Origin: Tribonema minus
Taxonomy: Eukaryota > Sar > Xanthophyceae > Tribonematales > Tribonemataceae
NCBI GenBank assembly: GCA_017506865.1
Contig: JAFCMP010000334.1
Location: 1,116,001 to 1,180,000, forward strand
Direction: 5' to 3'
DNA: 64,000 nucleotides
Part shown: positions 47,601 to 56,295 of the stretch, one piece after another
Position numbering within the stretch: position 1 is the first letter of the stretch
Layout of the letters: each line of letters opens with the position of its first letter
Made by a program: the position numbers and the translations under genes
Notes under the pieces: model-generated
What the model saw: only the letters and a program-made list of their open reading frames with translations
The model's database searches: none
What the model was told of the DNA's origin: nothing

Positions 47601-50600
47601 GGCACAGCAGCTGCGGAGGCGGACGGAAGAGCTGCAGCGCTCTCTCCCTCTCTCGCGGCGCGTGTTTCATGTCTGTGAGAGTGCGAGCGGCCAACAAGGG
47701 GCGCGACATCTGCAGAACCAGGGCGCACGACCTGTACACACACGTTTGAGGCCAGAGTTCAAGTGGAAGTTGATTTGGTTGCGCATCCGCGAACCGCAGT
47801 GGTGACGCTTGAGGGCGCGATGCGTGACGTGTGCGCCCAGGGTAGGGTTAGGGTTAGGGTGACAGGTGTGCTGAGGCATGCTGCAGCTGTGCGCTGTCAT
47901 TTGAGATGAGGCTAGGAGACTTGCCGTAGAGCGCAACGCGACGCCCACGGCAGGGGCTGGCGCGTCAGCGCGGCGCAGGCAGCACTTCCCAGTCATCTAG
48001 TCTGTGCGCGGTCAGTTATGTGTCTGGCAAAAGGTGTTTGAGTTAGGCTGGGGGCGCTCAACGTCATGCATCGGGGCCCGCCCCCCCCCACATGCGACCA
48101 ACTTTGGCGTTGGGCGACGCTCTTCGCGCACCTGACACTGTGACTGAGTTGTGAAGCGCGTGGGTGATCGCTGCGGCCCGCCCCCCTACCCCAAAATCGC
48201 CCCCCGTCCCCGCTCCTCAGGCCGCTTGTCACAAACTTCAACAGCACGCCACCCTCTCTTGAGGCCTGTCGTTGTGAGGGGCGGGGGCATCGCTTATGCG
48301 CTTTGTTTGCTTTCGCTCGAGGGGCGAAGAAGCCTGTATGATGTGGAGTATGTTGCGTAGGTGCGCGCGATACACGCCGCACCGGCAGCGAGCGGGCTCG
48401 CCTGTCTTGCGTAGTATGGGTACCTATCATTGCGCGCATCCAAGTGGCGTCAGCACGAGTGCGGCGCACGCGTCTCTGCACCTGTACGGCATTGCTTTTG
48501 CTGACAACACCTGGGCACACACTGCGAGGCGATCCCTCGAGAGGGCGGTGTGCCTCTTGAGGCGAGTGCTACTCACCGCCCCTCCCCGTCCCCCCCATGG
48601 ACCCCCCCCCCCCCTTTCCCCCCATTTTACCCCCCCCCCCACCACACCCCCCCAGGTCGCCGACAGCGTGTACCACCAGGGCTTCACGCACCTCGGGCGC
48701 ACGCACCTCGTGGCGGAGGCGTTCGCGACGGCGGCGCACCGCCAGCTGTCGGAGCGTCACCCGCTGCACCGCCTCCTCATGCCGCACTTCCAGGGGACGC
48801 TCCTCATCAACTCCCTCGCGAGCCGCACGCTCATCGACGAGAACAAGCCCGTGGACATCCTGCTCGCGCCCAACCTGCCGCAGCTGTACGAGCTCGTCAC
48901 CGCGGACGTCAGCGCGGTGCGTGCAGCGCGTTGAATTGGTAGAATTCGTGTGCTCACAGGAGTAGGTGATATGTCAGCACGTGCGCTAAGTAGCTGCAAT
49001 TCATGTGCTCGCGGGAGATGGTGACACTTGTGAAATGCCCGTCGACGTCCTGCTCGCGCCAAACCTGCCGCAGCCGTACGAGCTCGTCACCGCGGACGTC
49101 AGCGCGGTGCGTGCGGATGCTAGAAGTATCATTCATGTGCTCACGGGAGTAGGTGATACTTCAGAAATGCCTGCCGCAGCTGTGCGAGCTCGTCACCGCG
49201 GACGTCATCGCGGTGCGTGCAGTCAGAAGAAGCGGGAAGCAAGCACGCACCCGTATCGACTTTCTTCAAACTCGCATGAAGCCATCTATGAGTTGGACAG
49301 TTCTAAATCCATCCCCCTGTTCTTTGCGAGATTTGCACCAGGGTAGTGGAAGCCTGAGCCGTGCTGCCATGTCACTGTACGCTGCATTCGGCATGCATGT
49401 GCGTGGGCACGTCTGCACGACTGTTATGCACCCTGAACGGTTCCGCCACTACAATTCTGTGAATATGCGTGCATGACAATATAATGATAGGCTGAGCCAC
49501 ATGCAGTGCCACGACACTGCAGGCGAGCAATGCACGCGCGAGATTGATGGGCTGAGAGCTGTGCTGCCATAGCACCGTAAGCCTGTGTGTGGCGATGAGT
49601 ATGGAAGCGTGGACTGACGCTCTGCGCTCACATGCGTGCACGCCGTGCCGTGCTGCCGCCAACACTTTGTCACTTGAAGTACACGTTGAAGTTTGTGGCG
49701 TACAGGCGTGATGACAGCAGGGCAGATCTTGTTTCCTGTAGCAACGTTAGGCTGAGCTGTGCTGCCGCAACTGAGACCTTTCCAACTTGGACACCCATGC
49801 TCTCGAACGCTACAGAGCTCGCACACAGAAGTCTTTTGACCTGTGGATATGATGGCACTGTTTGACTCGTGGCCAATGACTGCAACAGCGGCGACCATGG
49901 TTATTGGTGGAAGGCACTTGCGCCTAACCATCCTTTGTCACCTAGAGCTCTACGATATTGTAATTCGTTCTCATAAAATTGTCCTTGCCCGCTGCGGCAA
50001 AGCCGGGACTGGTTGCCAGTTATATATGCATATCGATGATAGCCTCGTTGACAGGGCCAAATTGTCACGCATGTACTATGCATGTAGTGGTGCAGAGCCG
50101 TGCCGCAACACCATGGAACTGTCTGCCGCCCGCAGTGGAAGAGCCGCGACTGGTCGCCAGTTACACATGCATATGAATGATAGGGCCAAATCGACACGTA
50201 AGTGCGCATGCTGGTGCCCAGTGATCACTTTGCCTAGAGGCGTGATTCATACGTGTCAGCATGGTCCTCAGTTCTGGGCGCTGTCAAAGGCGACCCAGGC
50301 CTGCATAAATCTTTTCCAAGACGGGACAAGTGTGCCTCACGGCTGGGCAACCCTCAGTAGGGTTTGGTTGTGGGGTGTTGGTGGTAGTGTGAAGAGGGGG
50401 AAGCCTGTTTGCGTTTGAGTCTCTCTTCGGAGAAGGAATGGTGCATTAAGTGCACACCCAAAGAGAGAGCTTTTCGCGCCCCTTGCGAAGCGAAACTGAT
50501 AAAAGTACGCATGCGTGTGGTAACGCTGAGCCATGCTGCCACGCCGCGAAACTGTCCGCCGCCCGCAGTGGAAGAGCCGCGACTGGTGACCAGTTGTACA

Positions 50601-53600
50601 TGCGTATCAATGACAGGGCCAGATCGACATGCATGCGCGTTTGCATGTAGTAGTGCTGAACTGTGCTGCCATGCCGTGAAACTGTCCGCCGCCCGCAGTG
50701 GAAGAGCCGCGACTGGTCTCCCGACGCGGTGCTGGCGCGGCAGGGCATGACCGCGAGCGAGTTTCCCCACATGTTCCCCTACAGGGACGACGCCATGAAG
50801 GTGAAGTTGGTATCAAAATGAGTTGAAGTTGAAAGAAACAAGCGGTGTGCTACCCTGGAGGAACAATGAATGGTAGAGCGAGTTCCCGCACATGTTGCCC
50901 CACAGAGACGCCAGGAAGGTGAAGCTTCAACTGAATAAGTTGAAGTTCAAAGGAAACAAGCGGTGTGCTGCCAGTAATAGAGCGAGTTCCCGCACCTGTT
51001 CCCCTACGGGGACGACGCCATTGAGGTGAAGTTTTGTTTTCCAATGAGACAAAAGTAGTAGGAACAAGTGGTGCGCTACCTGCGATGACTAGCTGAGGTT
51101 TCATGAAACAAGTAGTGTGTGTGCTATTAGTGACGGCGAATGGTGCAGCGAGTTCCCCCACATGTTTGGACGGTGCCGTCAAGGTGAAGACTTTCTTCAC
51201 AACAAATGAAGACTCAGCAAACAAGGTGTGCTACCAGTAACGAGGATACAGTGGAGCGAGTTCCCTTACATATTTCCCTACAGAGACGATGTCATGAAAA
51301 TGAAAATGCTTTTTTTGGTCAGCTTTGTGATCAAGTCAACTTTATACTAGAAGTAGGACTCAGTGCGCGCCCAGGTTACTTGATCGCTCTCACAAGGCAA
51401 GCATAAGCATGCGCTTATTTGAAGTGGGTTGAATTTCCAGAAACCAGCGTTTGACTGTTTGTGTGTATGTGTGTGTGTGGCGTGACAGTGGACGAATGTT
51501 TGAAGTGGGAACCTCCCACCTCTGCAGTACGAAGGTGTTTGACGTATTTTTAGGGTTAGGGTTAGGGTTAGGTTAACCCTAACCCTAACCTTAAGGTTAA
51601 CCCTAACCCTAACCCTGCCCCTAACCCTAACCCTAGGTATTTGACGGACCGCACCCAGTCCTGCAGAAATCTGCCTGGCTGCTATGCTACACGCCGATGC
51701 ATGATTCAGCGCGTGCACGTGAGCTGTCCGCTCGAAGTATGTGAGATTGATGCTGAACGTGAGAGTCCTGCTATCGTCACACTTAGGGTTAGGTTAGGGT
51801 TAGGGTCAGGAAAGACTGACTCTTCGAGGATTTGCCGCGTTTTGCCAGTGCTGTTAGCAATGGCGGCTGAGGAGGCTGAGAGGCACCGCCACTCTGATGG
51901 TTCTGGGCTTGCATAAGTGATAGGCTACAGCTGGTGAACACACGGAGCAGGATAGTCGAAAGTAACCGACAATAACGCACATCCCCTGAGAACACGCCCG
52001 ACACGTGCCATAAAAAGTCTGCCTCCCCCCTTCCCCCCCCCCCCCCCCCCCCCAACATGAAGCAGGAACCGTCAATATATGAGCTTTTGACAACCCTAAC
52101 CTCGATCTGATCCCTAACCCCCCAACCCCCTGACCCTAGGTCTGGGAGGCCATCAAGACGTGGGTCGCCGCGTACATGCACATCTCTTACAGGGATGACC
52201 ACGTGCTGCTGGAGCGCGATGTTGAAGTTCAGGCGTGGATCGCGGAGTTGAAGACGACGGGCGACGTCAAGTGGCTCGCCGAGGCGTGGGGGCCCAAGGG
52301 GCACAACAAGTGAGTCGCTCAGTCAGAGTGAGTCAGAGTGATTGAGGTGTCTGTGCACTTGTCTGTGCGTCAAGTGGCTCGCCGAGGCGTGGGGGCTCAA
52401 GGGGCACAACAAGTGAGTCGCTCGGCCAGAGTGAGTTAGAGTGAGTGAGTCGTCAGTGTGCATCGAATGGAAGGCTCGAAGGAGGCGCTGTGCGCTCGTG
52501 GAATTTCTTTTTCCCCGTGATGCGGCATGGTTTGAAGTTTGGTACTGAGCGCGCTGCTGCTGCATGGCACGACGCTTCAGAACTCAATAGTGTCTTCACG
52601 GCCTTCGCGCAGCGCAGCGCCGTGAAGTATCAGGTCGCGTACCATCTGATCCCCTGGCCTAACTCTAACCTTAGCACCTTCCTACCCTGTCTTTAACCCC
52701 CGCTCCGCCCCCCCTCGCCCCCAGCCTTGCACTTCTGACGCACCTCGTGTCGACCGTCATCTTCACGGCGTCCGCGCAGCACGGCGCCGTCAACTTCCCA
52801 TTTGTGTTTATACATGCCTACTCAACCTTACACCTGATCCCAACCTATCCCTAACTCATGACTCTACCCCCCCTGCCCCCCCCGCTTTCTCCTGCAGCCT
52901 CCCGCTGCTGACGCACCTCGTGTCGACCGTCATCTTCACGGCGTCCGCGCAGCACGGCGCCGTCAACTTCCCGCAGCTGTCTGTCGCGTACACGCCGGCG
53001 TTCCCCTACGCGCTGTACTCGGAGATCCCCACGGACGGCGAGCCCAAGACGGAGACGCAGTACCTGGACCTGCTGGCGCCGATGGAGATTGCCAAACTGC
53101 AGGTACATACCGTACGTTGAACTTACTTAGATTATGAGAGCAGTGGGTGGTGATGTGAGGGACCGAGGAGGCGCCGTGCGTGGATGCGCTGGCGCTCGAT
53201 GGACGTGCAGGTACGGCGTGTGTGGTACAGCTGGAGTACAAGATACAGACGCGCAGCATCTGGACGTGCTGGCGCTAATGGAGATCGCCAAACTGCAGGT
53301 ACGTACGTGTCCTTGCAAGGTATGCGCGTGTCACTGCTGCTGCAGGTATGGTTGCTGCTCGTACAGCGGCTGCATGTGCCGCGTGTGCTCGAGAGGCCCT
53401 GCAGGAATAGCAGGTTTCAGTGCTACCGTAGGTATGGCATGCGCAGCAGCAGCTTGTGGCAATGTCTTCCCGCAGTGCGAGAACGACGCGCCGCGTCCGT
53501 CTACAATCACCTTGTTTGCTGACAATGGACGCGGTGGTGCCCGGGGGCGCAGGCACGAGGCGGACCCTCCTGCCGCTGCTGAAAATCTGCCGTGAATTGC

Positions 53601-56295
53601 AATGGTGCACACGTTGATGCTCAGCAATCTGTGTGCCCGGATGTTGTAGATGCAACGCATCTCGGCACCTGCACCCTGCGTTTATCGACAACACCTCACC
53701 GCACAAATGCGCCAATGACGATGCTCACCGACGACAGCCGTGAGCTGCTGCAATGCTCAGCGTGGTGCTCAATGGCGCCCTCGCCCCGTCTGTCACCCAG
53801 CCCCCACACACCATTCTCATGCACGTCTCAGCTTCTGCTTCGCTGCTGCATTGACTTTGTTCGGTGTACATCGCACCCTGCCGACTAGTCTGAACGCTTG
53901 CTGGTTCACCCAGGCTCAGTGTCTAAACGCGGAGCCTGACCTTGACCTGCACACGAGTGACCGGCGTTGCTGCCCCTCGGTGCACTGCGTAGCCGCAGAC
54001 AGATCAACAAGCCCCGCGGCTGCTGCGCAGTTGGCGCTCTGCGCGAGGGCAGCTGGGACGTCACACTTGAAGTTCCCGTTTTGAACCTGCGGTGCCTTTT
54101 CAGCACCACTCAAAGCGCAGAAGAACCGAGGCGCCGCTACGCAGCTGCACTCACGCGTGCACACTCTTGTCAGCAGCTGAAGAGCTAACGGCGGCCGCAC
54201 CCTCCCCCCCGCCCGCGCTCCGTGTTGCTTGCAGAGGGTCGTCTTCCTGCTCCTCAGCTCCGTGTACCACACCAGGTGAGCTGCGCGCCGCAGTGCCCTC
54301 AGAGGGCCGCCATCTTGGGGGTTTGGAGCAGGGTTAGGCAGATCAGCGTAGGGTTAGGGGCACTGCTGTGTGTCCAACGATGACGTCCACGGCCACTTGT
54401 GCTGTGCTGCTGCATCAGTGCATGACTTAGGGTCACTTGCTGCTCCTCAGCTCCGTGCACCACACCAGGCGAGCAAGCTGCGCGCCGGGCTGCAGTGCTT
54501 AGACGGCCGCTATCTTGGGGGGGTTAGGGGTAGGGTCAGGGTTGGACGCATCAGGGTCAGGGTTAGGGTTAGGGGTATCTTCTGCTCCTCAGCTTTGTGT
54601 ACCTCACCAGGTGAACTGCTTAGACGGCCACCGCCTTGGGCGGTTAGGGTCAGGGTTCAGGTCAGGCATGTCAGGGTTAGGGTGAGTGTTGCTGCCGTTC
54701 CTCAGTGTGCCACACCAGGTGAGCAATGCCCTGCGCACGACCCTAACCCAAAGCTAACCCAAAGCTAACCCTAAGCTGCTCGGGGCCGGCTGGGCGCGTC
54801 GGGCTGCAGTACTCACGTGGCCGCCAATCTCACGGGTACAGCCAATGTGCGGGTGAGGCACATCAGGAAACGGGTTATGGTTATGGTAACCCTAACCCTA
54901 GCCCGCAGCGTCCCACCCCGGTGTGCATGACGCTTCTGCCAGGGGCGCACGTATGCCCGCTGAGCACTGTGCAGCGCGTCAGTGCTCCCTCCGCACACCG
55001 CGCAAGTGCGACCGCGCGCTGCGCGCACTCCCGCCGCGCACACGGTGCACGAATCCATCCCCACGCAGTCACTGCATTCGATGTGCAAGGGCGCTCTGCA
55101 GTCGGCGTCGCGGACTCAGGACTCGCCGACGCTGGACGCGTTTCCCGCGCGCCGCTGCGCACAGCCGTCCGCGCTGTGACGCATGCGCGCACGAGTGCCC
55201 GTCGCGTTGTGCGCCGATTGACATCGCGCGTGCCGGCCGCGCGTGTGGTTGCGCGCGCCAACGCTGGACGACCGAGTCGTACGTCGAGTCGAGTCGAGTC
55301 GCAGTCGCAGAGCCGTGACGCTGCTGAGGACTCGCGCGCGGACTCTCTGCCGGAGCGCCGACTGCGGTGCCCGGTGAGGATTACGGTCAGGGTCGAGGTT
55401 AGGGTTGCGAACGTCGTGATCGCGCCCGCATTGATGACCGCGCAACGAGCGAGGCGCCGCTCGTGCAGCTGCCCCTCGGCAAGGCTACCAGGCGGCACAC
55501 GTCTCGTGATCAGAGGGTGCGCAAGTTCACTCCCCCGCCATCGTCCCGGCCGATATCATCTGCCGGCTGCAGCTGTCCCGCTGCAGTTGCAGGAGCCGCC
55601 GCCGCTAACGCGCAATCCACGCAGAGGCGCGGGCACCATGGGGGACCGTGCAATTGCTGTGACAGCGCTCAACACACAGTCGCAACAGCGTTGAACGCGG
55701 TCCGTTGCGGTAGCACCGCCCATGTGCGCCGCGCCCCGCTGTTGAATCTGAGCCACCACCCGCAGACACCATCACTGAGACTCACGGCTCTTGATTCAAT
55801 GCCCCTGTGGCGAGTGCTGCGACGCGGTTCTCTGCGCTCTGATGCCGCAGGCGTGAGGAGCACTGCCCCGTCCCTCTTTCATTTTGCTGGTACGCTCACT
55901 GCGCCGCGCCAGCACCCTAATTGGACTCTCCATCGACTCACACGCCGTCCACCGCAGAATACTCCATGACTCACCACTCACCTCACACGAGTCACAGCAA
56001 ACAGGCCGCTGAACATCACCGTTGACAGACACATATCACCCCCCCCCCCCCCACGCGCAGGCTCGGCCACTACAGCCACCCCCTGTCCTTCCGGCGCTAC
56101 TTCGAGAGCCGCGCGGCGCGGCGCGCGGCGGCGCAGTTTCGCGCCGACCTCGCGCGCATCGGTCGCGACATCGACGCGCGCAACGCCGCGCTCGTGGACG
56201 CGTGGGTAGAAGCGGGAAAGCCGCGCAAGGAGGCAGCGCTCTGGCGCTACCTGCACCTGCACCCCGACAAGATCCCGCAGAGCATCAACATCTAG
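38625..56295 (+). CDS. LOX: Lipoxygenase with N-terminal signal peptide
   Basis: Twelve exons in phase: 38625-38786, 41084-41248, 42126-42500, 44812-44951, 45967-46153, 46913-47038, 48656-48916, 50699-50800, 52140-52309, 52898-53102, 54235-54275, 56061-56295; about 722 residues. Lipoxygenases insert dioxygen into polyunsaturated fatty acids. Iron ligands are all present: His392 and His397 in YHQGFTHLGRTH, His582 and Asn586 in AQHGAVNFPQ, and the C-terminal Ile722 (PQSINI). Family landmarks include FAWYRLAGPNPN, HPLHRLLMPH and FPYRDDAMKVWEAIKTWV. There is no PLAT domain, as in cyanobacterial-type enzymes. Exon 1 encodes a hydrophobic signal (MLTATIMALSVAWASG), pointing to the secretory route or, less likely, the plastid. 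Exon 3 holds an Ala-rich insertion (about 42220-42420). Coding is ~2.2 kb in 17.7 kb; introns are full of exon-edge copies. Positional specificity is not assignable. Confidence 0.93.
39141..39345 (-). repeat. Dispersed repeat, copy 3, lipoxygenase intron 1
   Basis: Full-length copy in reverse orientation, about 205 bp. Read on the minus strand it starts GAGACCTTTCCA, passes GCTTGCACACAGAAGTC and GTTTGACTCGTGGCCA, and ends CTTGATTCGTTTCCAT. The left ~50 bp are shared only with copy 4. Confidence 0.88.
40733..41083 (+). repeat. 117-bp tandem array: exon 2 start echoes plus CCCTAA tracts
   Basis: Three 117-bp units precede lipoxygenase exon 2. Each has a CCTCAG acceptor, a copy of the exon start (NANLVARAKGLVKK or a variant) and then a CCCTAA-rich tract ending CTGATCTTACCCTTGTGG. 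The AAGAAGCCT landmark recurs at exactly 117-bp spacing (40771, 40888, 41005, then the real exon). Because 117 is 39 codons the reading frame stays open through the array. The second and third units are almost identical; the first is more diverged. Confidence 0.95.
41310..41890 (+). repeat. Three echoes of lipoxygenase exon 2 end
   Basis: Copies of the exon 2 end (VKALQAAFFFK, donor AAG|GTGATTGTTG at 41249) lie at about 41315-41360, 41425-41475 and 41845-41895. The second keeps an exact AAG|GTGATTGTTGG boundary; the first reads AAGCTGATTGTTG, losing the GT. Confidence 0.85.
42055..42120 (+). repeat. Echo of lipoxygenase exon 3 start, then C run
   Basis: CATCAGATCGGCTGGCTCTTC at 42065-42084 is an exact copy of the acceptor and first codons of exon 3 (42120-42140). 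The two copies are separated by a C run (about 42085-42108) that doubles as the polypyrimidine tract of the true acceptor. Confidence 0.93.
42630..42800 (+). repeat. Two echoes of lipoxygenase exon 3 end plus donor
   Basis: The exon 3 end (YAALFGTLKRPDA, donor GCG|GTGAGC at 42501) recurs at about 42634-42683 with an intact GTGAGC donor, and at about 42748-42795 in more decayed form (GCGAGGTCGCCC). Both are followed by ACTTCAA...GAAGTATGGTC sequence. Confidence 0.9.
43550..44690 (+). repeat. Echoes of lipoxygenase exon 4 start, including a 141-bp array
   Basis: Five copies of the acceptor plus exon start (GCAG|ATGTCAATTGAGGGG, codons MSIEGLSDDAFA) precede exon 4 at 44812. Two are decayed (about 43555 and 43680). 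Three, with GCAG at 44311, 44452 and 44593, form an array with an exact 141-bp period (47 codons) and near-identical sequence, leaving a 119-codon open frame 44291-44650. All three keep the CTCCGCAG acceptor. Confidence 0.93.
44698..44740. repeat. TA-rich microsatellite
   Basis: A TATATATATATA run with flanking ACTATATAAGTAT words in lipoxygenase intron 3, just upstream of the exon 4 acceptor. Confidence 0.9.
45010..45170 (+). repeat. Two echoes of lipoxygenase exon 4 end plus donor
   Basis: GGGGCAGGCCAAGTA...ACAGCGCTCAG|GTGAGC (44925-44957) is repeated at about 45017-45055 and, shortened, at 45117-45145. Both keep a GTGAGC donor and the following intron sequence, which is itself repetitive (CTGTGTACTGTACTGCTGAACT). 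Confidence 0.88.
45548..45825 (+). repeat. Two echoes of lipoxygenase exon 5 start
   Basis: Copies of the acceptor and exon 5 start (RAELERLQAAGELFAVDYTVLSG, from 45967) occur at about 45548-45625 and 45758-45822. The second retains GCGGTGGACTACACAGTGCTCAG. CCCTAA-like tracts separate the copies. Confidence 0.9.
46170..46300 (+). repeat. Echo of lipoxygenase exon 5 end plus donor
   Basis: GATCGCGCTGTTTCTTGC, the GC-rich middle and GTGCTTGTTCGGGTGCGTG repeat 46081-46165, the exon 5 end with donor CAG|GTGCGTG. The AG at the boundary is now GG, so the copied donor is weakened. Confidence 0.8.
47085..47560 (+). repeat. Exon 6 end echo and left copy of an intron 6 duplication
   Basis: 47090-47120 repeats the exon 6 end (GCCAAGACGTGCCTGCAG|GTG). 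From about 47119 to 47400 the sequence (GGGGGCATCGCTTGTGCGCTT, GCTCGAGGGGCGAA, CACGCCGCACCGGCAGCGAG) is repeated at 48286-48550 with moderate divergence. Confidence 0.85.
48286..48560 (+). repeat. Right copy of the intron 6 duplication
   Basis: Matches 47119-47400 over about 260 bp, including GCTCGAGGGGCGAAGAAGCCTG and CACGCCGCACCGGCAGCGAG, offset about 1.17 kb. It ends shortly before the C-rich tract (48580-48655) that precedes exon 7. Confidence 0.88.
49030..49225 (+). repeat. Two echoes of lipoxygenase exon 7 end plus donor
   Basis: 49037-49118 repeats GTGGACATCCTGCTCGCGCC through GACGTCAGCGCG|GTGCGTGC (source 48850-48925) almost exactly, and 49166-49222 repeats the last ~55 bp with a GACGTCATCGCG|GTGCGTGC boundary. 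Both keep intact donors. Confidence 0.93.
49777..49977 (+). repeat. Dispersed repeat, copy 4, lipoxygenase intron 7
   Basis: About 200 bp, forward orientation, GAGACCTTTCC to TAATTCGTTCTCAT, with the same internal landmarks as copies 1-3. It sits between exon 7 echoes and exon 8 echoes. Confidence 0.88.
49985..50600 (+). repeat. Echoes of lipoxygenase exon 8 start
   Basis: CTGTCYGCCGCCCGCAG|TGGAAGAGCCGCGACTGG, the acceptor and first codons of exon 8 (50680-50720), recurs at 50117-50158 and 50553-50592 almost exactly and at about 49990-50012 in decayed form. Each is followed by a similar CAGTTATACATGC...GACAGGGCC tail. Confidence 0.92.
50875..51310 (+). repeat. Four echoes of lipoxygenase exon 8 end plus donor
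   Basis: Copies of GAGTTCCCNCACATGTTCCCCTACAG...GACGCCATGAAG|GTGAAG (source 50755-50806) lie at about 50879-50925, 50985-51033, 51148-51190 and 51255-51305. Three keep a GTGAAG donor; the last reads ATGAAAATGAAAATG and has lost it. Confidence 0.92.
51551..51636. repeat. Head-to-head TTAGGG/CCCTAA array
   Basis: TTAGGG repeats run into CCCTAA repeats at about 51573, with a second small inversion (CTTAAGGTTAA) before further CCCTAA repeats. It lies inside lipoxygenase intron 8. A head-to-head arrangement is the signature expected of telomere-sequence fusion or palindromic insertion. Confidence 0.95.
52360..52430 (+). repeat. Echo of lipoxygenase exon 9 end plus donor
   Basis: CGTCAAGTGGCTCGCCGAGGCGTGGGGG, then CAAGGGGCACAACAAGTGAGTCGCTC, repeats 52264-52320 nearly exactly, about 100 bp downstream of the real donor and with the donor intact. 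Confidence 0.95.
52585..52805 (+). repeat. Two echoes of lipoxygenase exon 10 start
   Basis: 52724-52800 repeats CACCTCGTGTCGACCGTCATCTTCACGGCG through GTCAACTTCCC exactly over about 65 bp (source 52912-52973), including the catalytic His and Asn codons. A more decayed copy is at 52590-52650 (TCTTCACGGCCTTCGCGCAGCGCAGCGCCGT). Confidence 0.93.
53175..53310 (+). repeat. Echoes of lipoxygenase exon 10 end plus donor
   Basis: 53258-53310 repeats CTGGACGTGCTGGCGCTAATGGAGAT...AACTGCAG|GTACGTACGT (source 53067-53112). A more decayed copy is at about 53185-53215 (GCTGGCGCTCGATGGACGTGCAGGTACGGC). Both keep a GTACG donor. Confidence 0.88.
54310..54905 (+). repeat. Echoes of lipoxygenase exon 11 and telomere-like tracts
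   Basis: The 41-bp exon 11 end (CTGCTCCTCAGCTCCGTGTACCACACCAG|GTGAGC) recurs at about 54440-54475, 54584-54615 and 54690-54725. The copies alternate with degenerate TTAGGG/GGTCAGGGT tracts and a repeated AGACGGCCGC...CTTGGG motif, making an array with a period of roughly 110-190 bp. CCCTAA-type sequence follows at 54740-54775. Confidence 0.88.
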
